Below, piece after piece: positions 8,595 to 17,099 of a stretch of 51,367 bases of DNA. Origin of the DNA: Sphingomonadaceae bacterium. GTDB taxonomy: Bacteria > Pseudomonadota > Alphaproteobacteria > Sphingomonadales > Sphingomonadaceae. The position numbers and the translations under genes were made by a program. Within the stretch, counting starts at the first letter, position 1; every line of letters begins with the position of its first letter. The notes under the pieces are model-generated. The model was not told the origin of the DNA, made no database searches, and was given only the letters and a program-made list of their open reading frames with translations. Location of the stretch: NCBI GenBank assembly GCA_025359685.1, contig JANYEY010000007.1, positions 1-51,367 on the forward strand. The letters are read 5' to 3'.

Positions 8595-8613
8595 GCGTCT
8601 CTGCGTGAACCAA
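8595..8613 (-). repeat. right 19-bp inverted repeat of the GxxExxY cassette
   Basis: Perfect reverse complement of 8130-8148. A further CTCTGCGTCTCTTC segment at about 8570-8583 repeats the same short motif inside the arm. Confidence 0.9.
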
Positions 8614-8631
8614 TTGGACCGAGCAAGCATA

Positions 8632-9831
8632 ATGGAAACCAGAGCCGGCGATCCGGGCGCCTTTGCCCACTTTGACCTTTCCCGCGTCGATAGCCCCAGT
8701 TTCGTGGTCGATGCCGCGCGGATGCGGGCGAACCTCTCAGTGCTCGCCGACGTGCGCGACCGGGCAGGGATCAAGATGCTCGCCGCGCTCAAGGCGTTTT
8801 CGATGTGGTCAACTGCGCCGATCATCGGCGAGTATCTCGACGGGGTCTGCACCTCGGGGCTGTGGGAAGCGCGGCTGGCGGGGGAGTTCTACGACGGCGA
8901 AATCACCACTTATTGCGCGGCCTACAAGCCCGAAGACCTCGACGAAATCCTGCGCCTGTCAGACCATGTGGTGTTCAATTCGCCGCAGCAGATCGTGCGC
9001 TGCAGCGCGATCATCGCTGCCGCGCGCGACCGGGGTGAAATCTTCGATATTGGTCTCAGGATCAATCCGCTCCATCCCACCGGCGAAGTCCCGCGCTATG
9101 ATCCGTGTGCGCCGCATTCGCGGCTCGGCTTCCCGATCGATCAGCTGGAAGAGGAACATTTCGAACTGATCGACGGTCTCCATATGCACACTCTCTGCGA
9201 GCAGGATTTCGAGCCGTTGCGCGAAACCTGGGATGTCGCCTTCGACTATCTCGAGCCGTTTTTCGGTCAGTTCGACTGGATCAACTTGGGCGGCGGGCAC
9301 CACATCACCCGCGCCGATTACCAGCGCGACGAGCTAGTCCAGTTCCTGATCGACCTCAAGGACGATACCGGCGCGGAGGTTTATCTCGAACCCGGAGAGG
9401 CCGTGGCGCTCGACGCCGGGATTCTGGTCGGCACGCTGCTCGACATCGGCGACAACGGCATGCCGGTGGCGATCACTGACATCTCGGCGACCTGCCACAT
9501 GCCCGATGTGATCGAGGCGCCGTACCGCCCCGCAATGCTCGGTGAACTGCCGCATGATGAGCAGGCGGTCGATGAAGGGCAGGGCGGCGCGGTGCGGCTG
9601 GGCGGGCCGTCATGCCTCGCAGGCGATGTGATCGGCGATTACCGCTTCGCCTCGGGCCCGCGCGTCGGCCAGCGCTTCGCGTTCCTTGATCAGGCGCATT
9701 ATTCGATGGTCAAGACCACCACCTTCAACGGGGTGCCGCTGCCTTCGATCTGGCTGTGGGACAGCGAGAGCGACAGCCTCGATTGCATCAAGCGCTTTTC
9801 CTACGAGGACTTCCGCGACCGGCTTTCCTAG
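8632..9831 (+). CDS. nspC: carboxy(nor)spermidine decarboxylase
   Basis: The 399-residue protein is a fold-type III PLP decarboxylase (alanine racemase/ODC fold). Lys49 in AALKAFSMW is the expected cofactor lysine. INLGGGHH, LEPGEA and the C-terminal FLDQAHYSMVKTTTFNG are characteristic of carboxynorspermidine/carboxyspermidine decarboxylase, which completes spermidine (or norspermidine) synthesis. The ATG at 8632 was chosen; an in-frame GTG at 8605 lies within the cassette's right repeat and precedes the conserved region. No good ribosome-binding site precedes 8632, possibly because the cassette replaced the original upstream sequence. It forms a pathway with the dehydrogenase upstream and the ornithine decarboxylase downstream. 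Confidence 0.92.
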   Translation: METRAGDPGAFAHFDLSRVDSPSFVVDAARMRANLSVLADVRDRAGIKMLAALKAFSMWSTAPIIGEYLDGVCTSGLWEARLAGEFYDGEITTYCAAYKPEDLDEILRLSDHVVFNSPQQIVRCSAIIAAARDRGEIFDIGLRINPLHPTGEVPRYDPCAPHSRLGFPIDQLEEEHFELIDGLHMHTLCEQDFEPLRETWDVAFDYLEPFFGQFDWINLGGGHHITRADYQRDELVQFLIDLKDDTGAEVYLEPGEAVALDAGILVGTLLDIGDNGMPVAITDISATCHMPDVIEAPYRPAMLGELPHDEQAVDEGQGGAVRLGGPSCLAGDVIGDYRFASGPRVGQRFAFLDQAHYSMVKTTTFNGVPLPSIWLWDSESDSLDCIKRFSYEDFRDRLS

Positions 9832-9868
9832 GGCATGCTCTCGCGCACAAGATAAGCGGGAGAGTACA

Positions 9869-11113
9869 GTGCCAGATCAAATCCTCGACGCCCATACCTC
9901 CGACCCGGTCACTATGGGCTGGCAGCAGGGCCTGCCGCCCACGCCGGACAAGCGGATCGCCTGGGCGCGCGCGGATCACATGCGCTTCCCCTCGCACCGC
10001 TATGCCTTTTCGAACATGCGTGAATTCCTGCCCACCGCCCGCGTGGCGCGGGGGACGGGTCCGGTCTGGGAACTCCCGGTTGCGCTGCGCGGTGATCTTG
10101 ATGCAGTCGAATTCCAGACGCTCGACGATGGCCGCACACTGACCTGGGAGCAATCGCTGGCCGAGAATTTCACCGATGCGATCCTGATCCTCCACCGCGG
10201 CACGATCGTCTATGAACGCTACTTCGGGGTGACCCGGCCTGATAGCACGCACATCGCGTTCTCGGTGACCAAGAGCTACGTCGGCACACTGGCCGAGATG
10301 CTGATTGCGGAAGGCCGCCTCGATCCCGCAGCGCCGGTTGGCGATTTAATTCCGGAACTCGCTGGAAGCGGATTCGCCGATGCCACGCTGCGTCAGGTGC
10401 TCGACATGACCACGGCGCTCGATTTCTCCGAGGAATATACCGATCCCAATTCGGGCATCGGCGCGATGAGCAATGCGCTGGGGCTGACCCCGCGTCCAGC
10501 CGGGTATGCGGGCGAGACCGATGTCTTCGCCTACCTTCCGACCATCGCCAAGAGCGGCACCCATGGCGAGCGCTTCACGTACCGCACCTGCAACACCGAA
10601 GTGCTCGGCTGGATTGTGGCGCGCACCACGGGCACGCGAATCGACAAGCTGCTGTCGACGCGAATCTGGGCTCCGCTGGGGATGGAACAGGATGCCCACT
10701 TCCTGACCGATTCGACCGGGATGCCGTTCGCCGGCGGCGGGCTCAATCCCGTCCTGCGCGACATGGCCCGATTCGGCGAAACGATGCGCAACGATGGTTT
10801 TGGCAACGGCGGCCAGGCGATCGCCACTGAAGTGGTCGCCGGGATCAAGGCCGGGGGCAGCAAACAGGCCTTCGCACCCGCCGGATACCAGTACCTGCCG
10901 GACTGTTCGTACCGCAGCCAGTGGTGGTCAATGCCCGGAAATCACGGCGCATTTTCTGCGCGTGGCATCCACGGTCAGGCGATCTACGTCGATCCCGCGG
11001 CCGAGCTGGTGATCGCCCGGTTCGGCTCGCACCCGGTCGCTGCGAACGGCGAGATCGATGTCGCGACCCTGCCGGCATTCCGTGCCGTTTCGGACCATCT
11101 CATGTTAGGATAG
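9869..11113 (+). CDS. serine hydrolase, beta-lactamase/NylB-like family
   Basis: This 414-residue protein has the class C beta-lactamase-like fold signature. The Ser-x-x-Lys pair is in FSVTKSYVG (about residue 131), a Tyr-containing motif is in YRTCNTEVLGWIV, and GIHGQ near the C-terminus stands in for the KTG strand. The closest type by motif is the CubicO or 6-aminohexanoate-dimer hydrolase group of amidases and esterases. No signal peptide is seen, so it is probably cytoplasmic. The start is GTG at 9869, with CGGGAGAG upstream. It lies between two polyamine genes on the same strand, so an action on a polyamine amide is possible but unproven. Confidence 0.82.
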   Translation: MPDQILDAHTSDPVTMGWQQGLPPTPDKRIAWARADHMRFPSHRYAFSNMREFLPTARVARGTGPVWELPVALRGDLDAVEFQTLDDGRTLTWEQSLAENFTDAILILHRGTIVYERYFGVTRPDSTHIAFSVTKSYVGTLAEMLIAEGRLDPAAPVGDLIPELAGSGFADATLRQVLDMTTALDFSEEYTDPNSGIGAMSNALGLTPRPAGYAGETDVFAYLPTIAKSGTHGERFTYRTCNTEVLGWIVARTTGTRIDKLLSTRIWAPLGMEQDAHFLTDSTGMPFAGGGLNPVLRDMARFGETMRNDGFGNGGQAIATEVVAGIKAGGSKQAFAPAGYQYLPDCSYRSQWWSMPGNHGAFSARGIHGQAIYVDPAAELVIARFGSHPVAANGEIDVATLPAFRAVSDHLMLG

Positions 11114-11170
11114 GTTTCGCCGCTAAACCCATGCATTTTCACTTGCAGTTCACCTGTCAGGATTTATAGC

Positions 11171-11257
11171 GACCCCCCGCTGCCCCATGGGGACTTCCAA
11201 TAACCGCAAGGCAGCCTCGTTCTTAGTGTTACCTGGCCGAAAGGCCTATTGGGGGTC
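11171..11257 (+). promoter_or_regulatory. structured 5' leader of ornithine decarboxylase, speF-like
   Basis: A closed RNA fold can be drawn. GACCCCC (11171-11177) pairs with GGGGGTC (11251-11257). Inside, GCTGCC (11179-11184) pairs with GGCAGC (11210-11215), and GGCC (11235-11238) pairs with GGCC (11243-11246) across a GAAA tetraloop. It directly precedes an ornithine decarboxylase gene, where the speF leader RNA is known in alphaproteobacteria. The 3' arm GGGGG would serve as the ribosome-binding site for a TTG start at 11265, so folding could hide it. The family assignment is inference; the pairings are seen. Confidence 0.55.
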
Positions 11258-12470
11258 CCTTGAGTTGCACCAGTATCCTGACGCATCGGCTGTAGTTCGC
11301 GCACTTTCGCCTGACGAACCCGTTATAATCAACCGTCCGCACGCCGCCGCGCGCGCTGCTCGCTTCTTCGTCGAGAAGTTTCCGGGCACCTCGCTCTATG
11401 CGGTGAAGGCCAATCCCTCGCCCGAGCTCCTCGTGGTGCTGTGGGACGCGGGGATCACCCATTACGACGTCGCTTCGATTGCCGAAGTGCGGCTGGTTCG
11501 GGCAACTTTGCCTGAGGCCGTGCTGTGCTTCATGCACCCGGTGAAGTCGAAGAGCGCGATCGCCGAGGCTTACCTGGTTCACGGCGTGCGTACCTTCAGC
11601 CTTGATAGCCACGATGAACTGGCCAAGATAGTTGCTGCAACCGCGCAGGCCGATGGCACTCCGGCAGAAGACTTGCGGCTGTGCGTGCGGCTGCGTGTCT
11701 CTTCGGAATATTCCGAACTGAGCCTCGCTTCCAAGTTCGGGATCGATCTGGCCGATGCGGCACCGCTGCTCCAGGCGACCCGCCAGGTCGCGGACTGGCT
11801 CGGGGTGTGCTTCCACGTCGGCAGCCAAGCGATGACCCCTTTTGCCTTCGTCCAGGCGCTTGAGCGAGTTCGTGCAGCGATTGTGGTTGCGGCGGTTACC
11901 GTCGATATCATCGATGTCGGTGGGGGCTTCCCGTCGATCTATCCTGGCATGGAGCCGCCGCCACTTGAAGATTACTTCGGAGCGATCCACCGCGCGGCTG
12001 AATCGCTGCCGGTTTCCTATTCGTCGGAACTGTGGTGCGAACCCGGCCGTGCGCTCTGCGCTGAATACAACTCGTTGGTCGTCCGGGTCGAGAAGACCCG
12101 TGATGATGAGCTGTATATCAACGACGGGGCTTATGGCGCACTGTACGATGCCGCGCATGTCGGTTGGCGCTTCCCAGTGCGGTGCCTGTCTGACGGGCGC
12201 AGCGAACAGCTCAAGCCGTGCTCGTTCTATGGCCCGACTTGCGACGATGCCGATTACATGGAGGGTCCGTTCCTGCTGCCGGTCGACGTGCAGGCTGGTG
12301 ACTATATCGAAATCGGCATGCTCGGCGCTTACGGCGCGGCCATGAAGACCGCGTTCAACGGTTTTGGCCAAGCCGCGGCGATCGAGGCCGGGGACGAGCC
12401 GATGGCGAGCCAGTACCTGGGCAACCGCCGCGATCCGCGGATCAGCGATAACGTCGTTTCGCTGCGCTAA
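11187..12470 (+). CDS. ornithine decarboxylase-like, PLP fold type III
   Basis: This protein of the ornithine/diaminopimelate decarboxylase family makes putrescine from ornithine, the precursor for the spermidine genes upstream. YAVKANPSPE carries the PLP lysine, CFHVGSQ and IIDVGGGFPS bind the phosphate, and CEPGRALCAE and YGPTCDDADYMEG follow. The Cys in GPTCD is the active-site cysteine contributed across the dimer in ornithine decarboxylases. The longest reading starts at ATG 11187 (427 residues). That ATG lies inside a structured leader, and the first 26 residues do not resemble the family. A TTG at 11265 (401 residues, starting HQYPDASAVV) is likelier. A bidirectional terminator follows the stop. 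Confidence 0.88.
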   Translation: MGTSNNRKAASFLVLPGRKAYWGSLELHQYPDASAVVRALSPDEPVIINRPHAAARAARFFVEKFPGTSLYAVKANPSPELLVVLWDAGITHYDVASIAEVRLVRATLPEAVLCFMHPVKSKSAIAEAYLVHGVRTFSLDSHDELAKIVAATAQADGTPAEDLRLCVRLRVSSEYSELSLASKFGIDLADAAPLLQATRQVADWLGVCFHVGSQAMTPFAFVQALERVRAAIVVAAVTVDIIDVGGGFPSIYPGMEPPPLEDYFGAIHRAAESLPVSYSSELWCEPGRALCAEYNSLVVRVEKTRDDELYINDGAYGALYDAAHVGWRFPVRCLSDGRSEQLKPCSFYGPTCDDADYMEGPFLLPVDVQAGDYIEIGMLGAYGAAMKTAFNGFGQAAAIEAGDEPMASQYLGNRRDPRISDNVVSLR

Positions 12471-12488
12471 GCGGCGCCGCGCAAAGCA

Positions 12489-12531
12489 AACGAAAGGGGC
12501 GGCTGCCAGGCTGGCAGCCGCCCCTTTCGTT
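12489..12531. terminator. bidirectional terminator, long perfect palindrome
   Basis: There is a 43-base palindrome of two perfectly complementary 21-base arms around one central base, rich in G and C in the middle, with AACGAAA at one end and TTTCGTT at the other. It separates the convergent ornithine decarboxylase and DUF2853-OmpA genes. A related hairpin occurs at 39614-39643. Confidence 0.9.
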
Positions 12532-12550
12532 AGGGCTTAATGGCGATCCC

Positions 12551-13948
12551 TTACTTGACGACCACCTCGACCCGTCGCGCGGCGTCCTTCGCAGTGGTGG
12601 CATCAATCGCCGCGTCAGGCTTGACCAGCGCGGCACTGGTGGCGGGAATGCCCGCGGCCACCAGTGCGGACTGAACCGCCTGCGCACGCTGCTTGGCGAG
12701 CGTGGCATTGACCGCGGCGTTGCCGCTCGGGTCGCTGTAGCCCGACACGGCCAGGATCGCGCCCGAATGGGTATCAAGCCATGACTTGAGCCCGCCGGCG
12801 GTGTTGGCGAAATCGGGAGCCACGCCGGTCATGCCGCTATCGAAATAGACCTTCACCACCGGCTTGCCATCGCGCATTTCGCTGGTCACGCCAGCGCCTT
12901 GCGGAATGGTGATGGTGCCTTCAACGGGTGCCGCGGCCAGATCGGTGCCGACATCGGAAGCCGCCGCGCTAGCCGCTGCTTCAGTCGTGTTGCCCTCGGT
13001 TGCATCCGGGTTGCGCGACGAGAACCACCACCAGGCGAGGAAGGCCAGCACGGCCAGCCCGATCACCCACCACAGCCAGTTCATCTCGGAACCATCATCG
13101 GCCGGAGCAGCTGCGGCGACTGGCGCAGGCTTGCTGGCCGCAGGCACGGGGGCTGCAACCTTGTCGGCAGCGCCGTTGGCGGCGTCCTTGACCATGCTCG
13201 CAGCGCCAGTCGCCGCTGCTCCAACCGCGGCAGCCGTAACGGCTGCAGCGGCCATCGTCGCAGCCGGTGCGGCCTTCACCGCTTCGACTGCAGCGCCGGC
13301 TTTGGTGGCCGGCTTGTTCACCAGCTTCGCAGGCGCCGCAGGCTTCTTCGCAGGAGCAGCAGCTTTCTTGGCGGGTGCCGCAGCCTTCTTGGCGGGCGCA
13401 GTGGCAGCCTTGACCGGTGCCTTGGCGGCAGGAGCCGCCTTGGCCGGAGCCGCCTTGACCGGAGCTTTGGCAGCGGTCTTTGCAGCAGCGGGCTTCACGG
13501 CCACAACCTTGGGTGCCGACTTGGTTGTAGCAGTTTTCGCGGCAGGAGCCTTTGTCGCAGGTGCCTTGGCTGGTGCGGCGGCCTTTGCGGGCTTGGCTGC
13601 AGGAGCCTTCTTCGCAGCAGGCGCGGCCTTGGCGAATTGGCCAAGCTGACCCAGATCGGCGGCCAGCAGGTAATACACCGTGACGCGGTTCTTAGTCCGA
13701 TCCGCCTTCATCTGCTCGCCTACCTTGGCGATTGCGGCGTCGAGCATGCTGTCCGCCTGGGTCAGCCCCAGCTTCTTCTTGAGGAAGTTGTTGCGGACCC
13801 GGTCGGTCTCGGCCTTGTCGCTGAAGGATACCAGCGCGGAATCGCGGTTGCGCAAGGCAATCCCGCAATAGCGCACGATCCCGGCGATGGCGGTTTCATC
13901 GGCTTTGGCATCGTATTTCTTGACGTCTGCGGCCCAGTCGGTTGCCAT
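12551..13948 (-). CDS. DUF2853 / Ala-Lys-Pro linker / TM / OmpA fusion protein
   Basis: The 465-residue protein has four parts. Residues 1-106 resemble DUF2853, a small soluble domain (RNRDSALVSFSDKAETDRVRNNFLKKKLGL then KNRVTVYYLLA). Residues 107-218 are a repetitive Ala-Lys-Pro linker like the tail of histone H1; 219-260 are Ala-rich. A transmembrane helix spans about 291-309 (WLWWVIGLAVLAFLAWWWF). Residues 362-465 form an OmpA-like peptidoglycan-binding domain, with Asp406 in GYSDPSGN and Arg421 in LAKQRAQAV as the expected ligand residues. The topology implies a cytoplasmic basic arm and a periplasmic wall-binding domain. A GGGAG ribosome-binding site precedes the ATG. Its function is unknown; the lysine-rich arm could touch DNA or RNA. 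Confidence 0.85.
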   Translation of the reverse strand: MATDWAADVKKYDAKADETAIAGIVRYCGIALRNRDSALVSFSDKAETDRVRNNFLKKKLGLTQADSMLDAAIAKVGEQMKADRTKNRVTVYYLLAADLGQLGQFAKAAPAAKKAPAAKPAKAAAPAKAPATKAPAAKTATTKSAPKVVAVKPAAAKTAAKAPVKAAPAKAAPAAKAPVKAATAPAKKAAAPAKKAAAPAKKPAAPAKLVNKPATKAGAAVEAVKAAPAATMAAAAVTAAAVGAAATGAASMVKDAANGAADKVAAPVPAASKPAPVAAAAPADDGSEMNWLWWVIGLAVLAFLAWWWFSSRNPDATEGNTTEAAASAAASDVGTDLAAAPVEGTITIPQGAGVTSEMRDGKPVVKVYFDSGMTGVAPDFANTAGGLKSWLDTHSGAILAVSGYSDPSGNAAVNATLAKQRAQAVQSALVAAGIPATSAALVKPDAAIDATTAKDAARRVEVVVK

Positions 13949-14070
13949 GCTCTACTCCCAAAAACAGTGGCAACCGAACGATTGCCTGCACATACCCCGG
14001 CTCGGGGCGCCCGGCTGGAGTCGTAACGGTTTCCTGCTCTTGGTCCAGCGGGAATCGCGGTAAATCGGGG

Positions 14071-15285
14071 TTAAGCAGCGAGGGCCAGGTCGAGCCGCTG
14101 CCAGATCTCGGTCAGCGCCTCTGTCAGGCCGCGCATCATCGGTTCGGTGTGCGCCGGGCCCGGGGTAAAGCGCAGACGTTCGGTCCCGCGCGGCACAGTC
14201 GGGTAGTTGATCGGCTGGACGTAGATCCCATACTCGGCGAGCAGGATATCGGCGATGGTCTTGGCCTTGACCGGATCGCCAACCATCAGCGGCACGATGT
14301 GGGTGGTCGATGCCATCACCGGCAGTCCGGCCTCACGCAGCATAGCCTTGAGCATGGCGGCGTTGGCCTGTTGGCCATCGCGCTCGACGCTCGACGCCTT
14401 GAGGTGGCGCACCGAAGCCAGCACGCCCGCGACCAGCACGGGCGAGAGCGAAGTGGTGAAGATGAAGCCCGGCGCGTAGCTGCGGATCACGTCGATGATC
14501 TTGCGGTCGGCCGCGATGTAACCGCCCATCACGCCGAAGGCCTTGCCTAGCGTGCCTTCGATCACGTCGATCCGGTGCGCGGCTTCATCACGGTCAGAGA
14601 TCCCGCCGCCGCGCGGGCCGTACATGCCGACTGCATGGACCTCGTCGATATAAGTCAGCGCGTTGTACTTGTCGGCCAAGTCGCAGACGGCGTGGATCGG
14701 GGCGACATCGCCTTCCATCGAATAGACGCTTTCGAAGGCGATCAGCTTGGGCACGTCCGGGTCTTCGGCGGCTAGCAGCTCTTCGAGGTGCGCCAGATCG
14801 TTATGCCGCCACACGCGCTTCTCCGCGCCCGAATTGCGGATGCCCGCGATCATGCTGGCGTGGTTGAGCTCGTCGGAAAAGATGATGCAGCCGGGCAGAA
14901 CCTTGGCCAGTGTCGACAGGGTCGCGTCGTTCGAGACATAGCCCGAAGTGAACAGCAGCGCGCCGTCCTTGCCGTGCAGGTCCGCCAGCTCAGCCTCAAG
15001 ATCGACATGGTAGTGCGTGTTGCCGCCGATGTTGCGGGTCCCGCCTGATCCGGCGCCGACGTCATGCAGCGCCTCTTGCATCGCGGCGATCACCTTGGGG
15101 TGCTGGCCCATCGCGAGGTAATCGTTCGAGCACCACACCGTGATGTCCTTGGGCCCGTTGTGCCCGGCAAAGCAGCGCGCGTTGGGATAGCTGCCCTTGT
15201 TGCGCAGGATATCGATAAATACCCGGTAGCGGCCCTCTGAATGGAGCCGGCCAATCGCTGCGTCGAAGATCTGATCGTAGTTCAC
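14071..15285 (-). CDS. hemA: 5-aminolevulinate synthase
   Basis: The 404-residue PLP enzyme of the alpha-oxoamine synthase family condenses glycine and succinyl-CoA, the first step of haem synthesis by the C4 route typical of alphaproteobacteria. Seen motifs are [19 protein letters not shown] (78-96), [12 protein letters not shown] (212-223), and the PLP lysine Lys248 in EGTLGKAFG. The C-terminal [15 protein letters not shown] is typical. The start is GTG (15285), with GGTGAAG just upstream. It lies alone between the OmpA fusion and the murI pair, all leftward. Confidence 0.97.
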   Translation of the reverse strand: MNYDQIFDAAIGRLHSEGRYRVFIDILRNKGSYPNARCFAGHNGPKDITVWCSNDYLAMGQHPKVIAAMQEALHDVGAGSGGTRNIGGNTHYHVDLEAELADLHGKDGALLFTSGYVSNDATLSTLAKVLPGCIIFSDELNHASMIAGIRNSGAEKRVWRHNDLAHLEELLAAEDPDVPKLIAFESVYSMEGDVAPIHAVCDLADKYNALTYIDEVHAVGMYGPRGGGISDRDEAAHRIDVIEGTLGKAFGVMGGYIAADRKIIDVIRSYAPGFIFTTSLSPVLVAGVLASVRHLKASSVERDGQQANAAMLKAMLREAGLPVMASTTHIVPLMVGDPVKAKTIADILLAEYGIYVQPINYPTVPRGTERLRFTPGPAHTEPMMRGLTEALTEIWQRLDLALAA

Positions 15286-15400
15286 TGCTTCACCGCCCTA
15301 CGGCCGCGTCCTCTTGGCGGGACTCGCGCAGCCAGTTACGAGCCGCGCTCTACGCCACGAATCAGAGCATTTCCAGCGGTTTTGCTGCGAATCGTTCGCA

Positions 15401-16303
15401 CTAGAACGGGTCCGAAAAACCGATCCTCACGCTGGGATTGTTTTCGGACTGTTCGAGCCACTTCCAATCGTGCCCCGGGATGATCTCAAGCTCCGGAACC
15501 TGCGCCTTGAGCGCGCGGATCGTCTTGAGCCACGCGAAGACTTCGGCCCGGTTCTGGGGCACGAAGAACGCCTCCGACAGGCGCGAGCGTCCGCGCAGCT
15601 CCATCCAGTTTTGCGTAAAGCTCGAATTGTCACCGACGAACAGCGCTTCGCGGCCATTGGCCAGGCGCACGTAAATGAGCTGCGATCCGGGCGTATGGCT
15701 ATCGGGAGCAGGGATCACGACAATCCCCGGGGCAACCGCCTGCGGTGCCACACCGTTAAGGCGTGCTGGCGGTTTCGGGCCATTCCAGGCGAGCGGCGCG
15801 GCAAGCTGGCGGGGATTGAGCCATGCCGAATTGGCCAGCGCCGGGCCGCCATGCATCGCCAATGCGCCGAGGTGATCGGGATGCTCATGCGTAACCAGGA
15901 TGATCCCGGCGCGGTCCATCTCGCGCTCGATGCGGGCTTGCGCGGAGATGTTGATCCGCTCGGCGTGGAGTGCGTTGGCGGTGGGCTGGTTCATGCCGCT
16001 TTCAATGAGCACAGCCTTGCCACCACGCACCGGCAGGCGAAAGGCCATGTAGCCGATCAGCTTGCGCTTTATGCCCGACCCGGCGACCATGAAATCCCCT
16101 GGGACCCGGCGATAAGCAGCACGCTCAGCTTCGATCGCGTAGGGCGATTCGCCGGGGATCGAGGCTGCCAGGGCGCGCAGTTCAGCCATGGTAATCGGCT
16201 TGGCCGGCAGACTGGCGCCGCTGTTGTCGAGCAGGAACCAGTAGAACGGCAAGCTGACCATGAGCACGAGCACCAGCAAGATATAATTGAGGCGTGTCGT
16301 CAT
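15401..16303 (-). CDS. metallo-beta-lactamase-fold hydrolase, membrane-anchored
   Basis: The 300-residue protein begins with a hydrophobic segment (LNYILLVLVLMVSLPFYWFLL) that acts as a signal anchor. The catalytic metal motif HEHPDH lies at residues 139-144 (His139, His141, Asp143, His144). VIPAPDSHTPGSQ supplies a further ligand region, VGDNSS carries the bridging Asp, and IIPGHDWKW gives the last His. The substrate is unknown. The ATG at 16303 follows the murI stop by one base, so it is translated with murI. An open frame continues upstream but there overlaps murI and is not coding. Confidence 0.85.
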   Translation of the reverse strand: MTTRLNYILLVLVLMVSLPFYWFLLDNSGASLPAKPITMAELRALAASIPGESPYAIEAERAAYRRVPGDFMVAGSGIKRKLIGYMAFRLPVRGGKAVLIESGMNQPTANALHAERINISAQARIEREMDRAGIILVTHEHPDHLGALAMHGGPALANSAWLNPRQLAAPLAWNGPKPPARLNGVAPQAVAPGIVVIPAPDSHTPGSQLIYVRLANGREALFVGDNSSFTQNWMELRGRSRLSEAFFVPQNRAEVFAWLKTIRALKAQVPELEIIPGHDWKWLEQSENNPSVRIGFSDPF

Positions 16304-16304
16304 C

Positions 16305-17099
16305 TCATAATACCTCGATTTGGGTGAGCCCGTAGTTCGCCAGAGCCGGAGCGAGCCGATCAAAGTCCGGATCGCGGCGGGTGAACAGCGCAAAATCGGG
16401 GCGGCTGCGGGTGAAGGACTGACCTTGGGTGAGATGGGCGATCCGCCGCGCGATCCCGGCTGCGCCATCGACGAAAGCCACGCCGCCGCCAAAGCCCGCC
16501 GCCAGTTCGTCGTGCAGCAGCGGAAAGTGCGTGCAGGCCAGCACCACGGTATCGATCTCCGCGCCGCCCGGCTGGTCGCGCAGACCTGCGATCGCGCGCT
16601 CGATGACCGCGGGATTGATAGGTTCGCCGCGCAGCTTGGCTTCTGCCGCACTGACCAGTTCGGGCGCGGCGTGGCGCAGCAAGCGCTTGCCCGCGGCGAA
16701 TTCGGCGGCGAGCCGGTCGACATAAGGCTGGCGGATTGTGGCCGCCGTGCCGAGCAGCCCGATGGTGCCGCTGCGGGTTTGCTCGGCCGCGGGCTTGATC
16801 GCCGGGACCGTGCCGACGATCGGCACCGCCAGCACATCGCGGACCATGCCCAGCGCGATCGTGCTCGCGGTGTTGCAGGCGATGCAGATCAGCCGCGGGC
16901 GATACCGCTCGCTCATCCTCCCGAGCAGCCCGCAGACCCGCGCTGCAACCTCTGCCTCGGTCTTGGGGCCATAGGGCAGTCCGCCGTTGTCCGCGGCATA
17001 GATCACCGGCGCATCGGGCAGGATCTTGCGCACCTCGGCCAGCACCGACAGCCCGCCGACGCCCGAATCGAACAGCAGCAGCGGCGCGTCAGCATCCAT
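16305..17099 (-). CDS. murI: glutamate racemase
   Basis: The 264-residue protein makes D-glutamate for peptidoglycan. LLLFDSGVGGLSVL at the N-terminus contains the first catalytic region, YAADNGGLPYG follows, CIACNTASTIAL contains the first catalytic cysteine, and VVLACTHFPLL the second. The usual length is about 265. The ATG at 17099 was chosen because homology starts at MDADAPLLLFDSG; the open frame continues upstream into sequence antisense to plsY. It is divergent from plsY and upstream of the metallo-hydrolase gene, with which it forms a two-gene unit. A small oddity is Gly-Gly in ADNGGLPYG, where most family members have the order D-x-x-x-x-P-Y-G with other residues. Confidence 0.94.
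   Translation of the reverse strand: MDADAPLLLFDSGVGGLSVLAEVRKILPDAPVIYAADNGGLPYGPKTEAEVAARVCGLLGRMSERYRPRLICIACNTASTIALGMVRDVLAVPIVGTVPAIKPAAEQTRSGTIGLLGTAATIRQPYVDRLAAEFAAGKRLLRHAAPELVSAAEAKLRGEPINPAVIERAIAGLRDQPGGAEIDTVVLACTHFPLLHDELAAGFGGGVAFVDGAAGIARRIAHLTQGQSFTRSRPDFALFTRRDPDFDRLAPALANYGLTQIEVL

Larger units (their letters stand above)
8130..8613. mobile_element. GxxExxY gene cassette bounded by 19-bp inverted repeats
   Basis: A 484-base segment is bounded by perfect 19-bp inverted repeats (8130-8148 and 8595-8613). It contains only one gene, of the GxxExxY family. It lies exactly between two genes that normally form a polyamine operon, and its bases are visibly richer in A and T than its neighbours. 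No transposase is present, so if it moves it must do so in trans, like a MITE or non-autonomous cassette. That it is mobile is inference; the repeats and position are seen directly. Confidence 0.5.

Noticed and set aside
13300..13480. Regularly spaced short repeats that might suggest a CRISPR array
   Set aside because: They are the Ala-Lys-Pro codon repeats of the linker, with no conserved repeat-spacer pattern and no cas genes.
12864..14026. Long Ala-rich and Arg/Gly-rich plus-strand readings over the OmpA fusion gene
   Set aside because: They are antisense shadows of the Ala-Lys-Pro linker, produced by GCC/GCG-type codon repetition; no start signal or homology.
16304..16837. Upstream extension of the metallo-hydrolase frame
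   Set aside because: It overlaps murI in another frame; the hydrolase N-terminus (signal anchor) begins after the murI stop, so no frameshift or fusion is implied.
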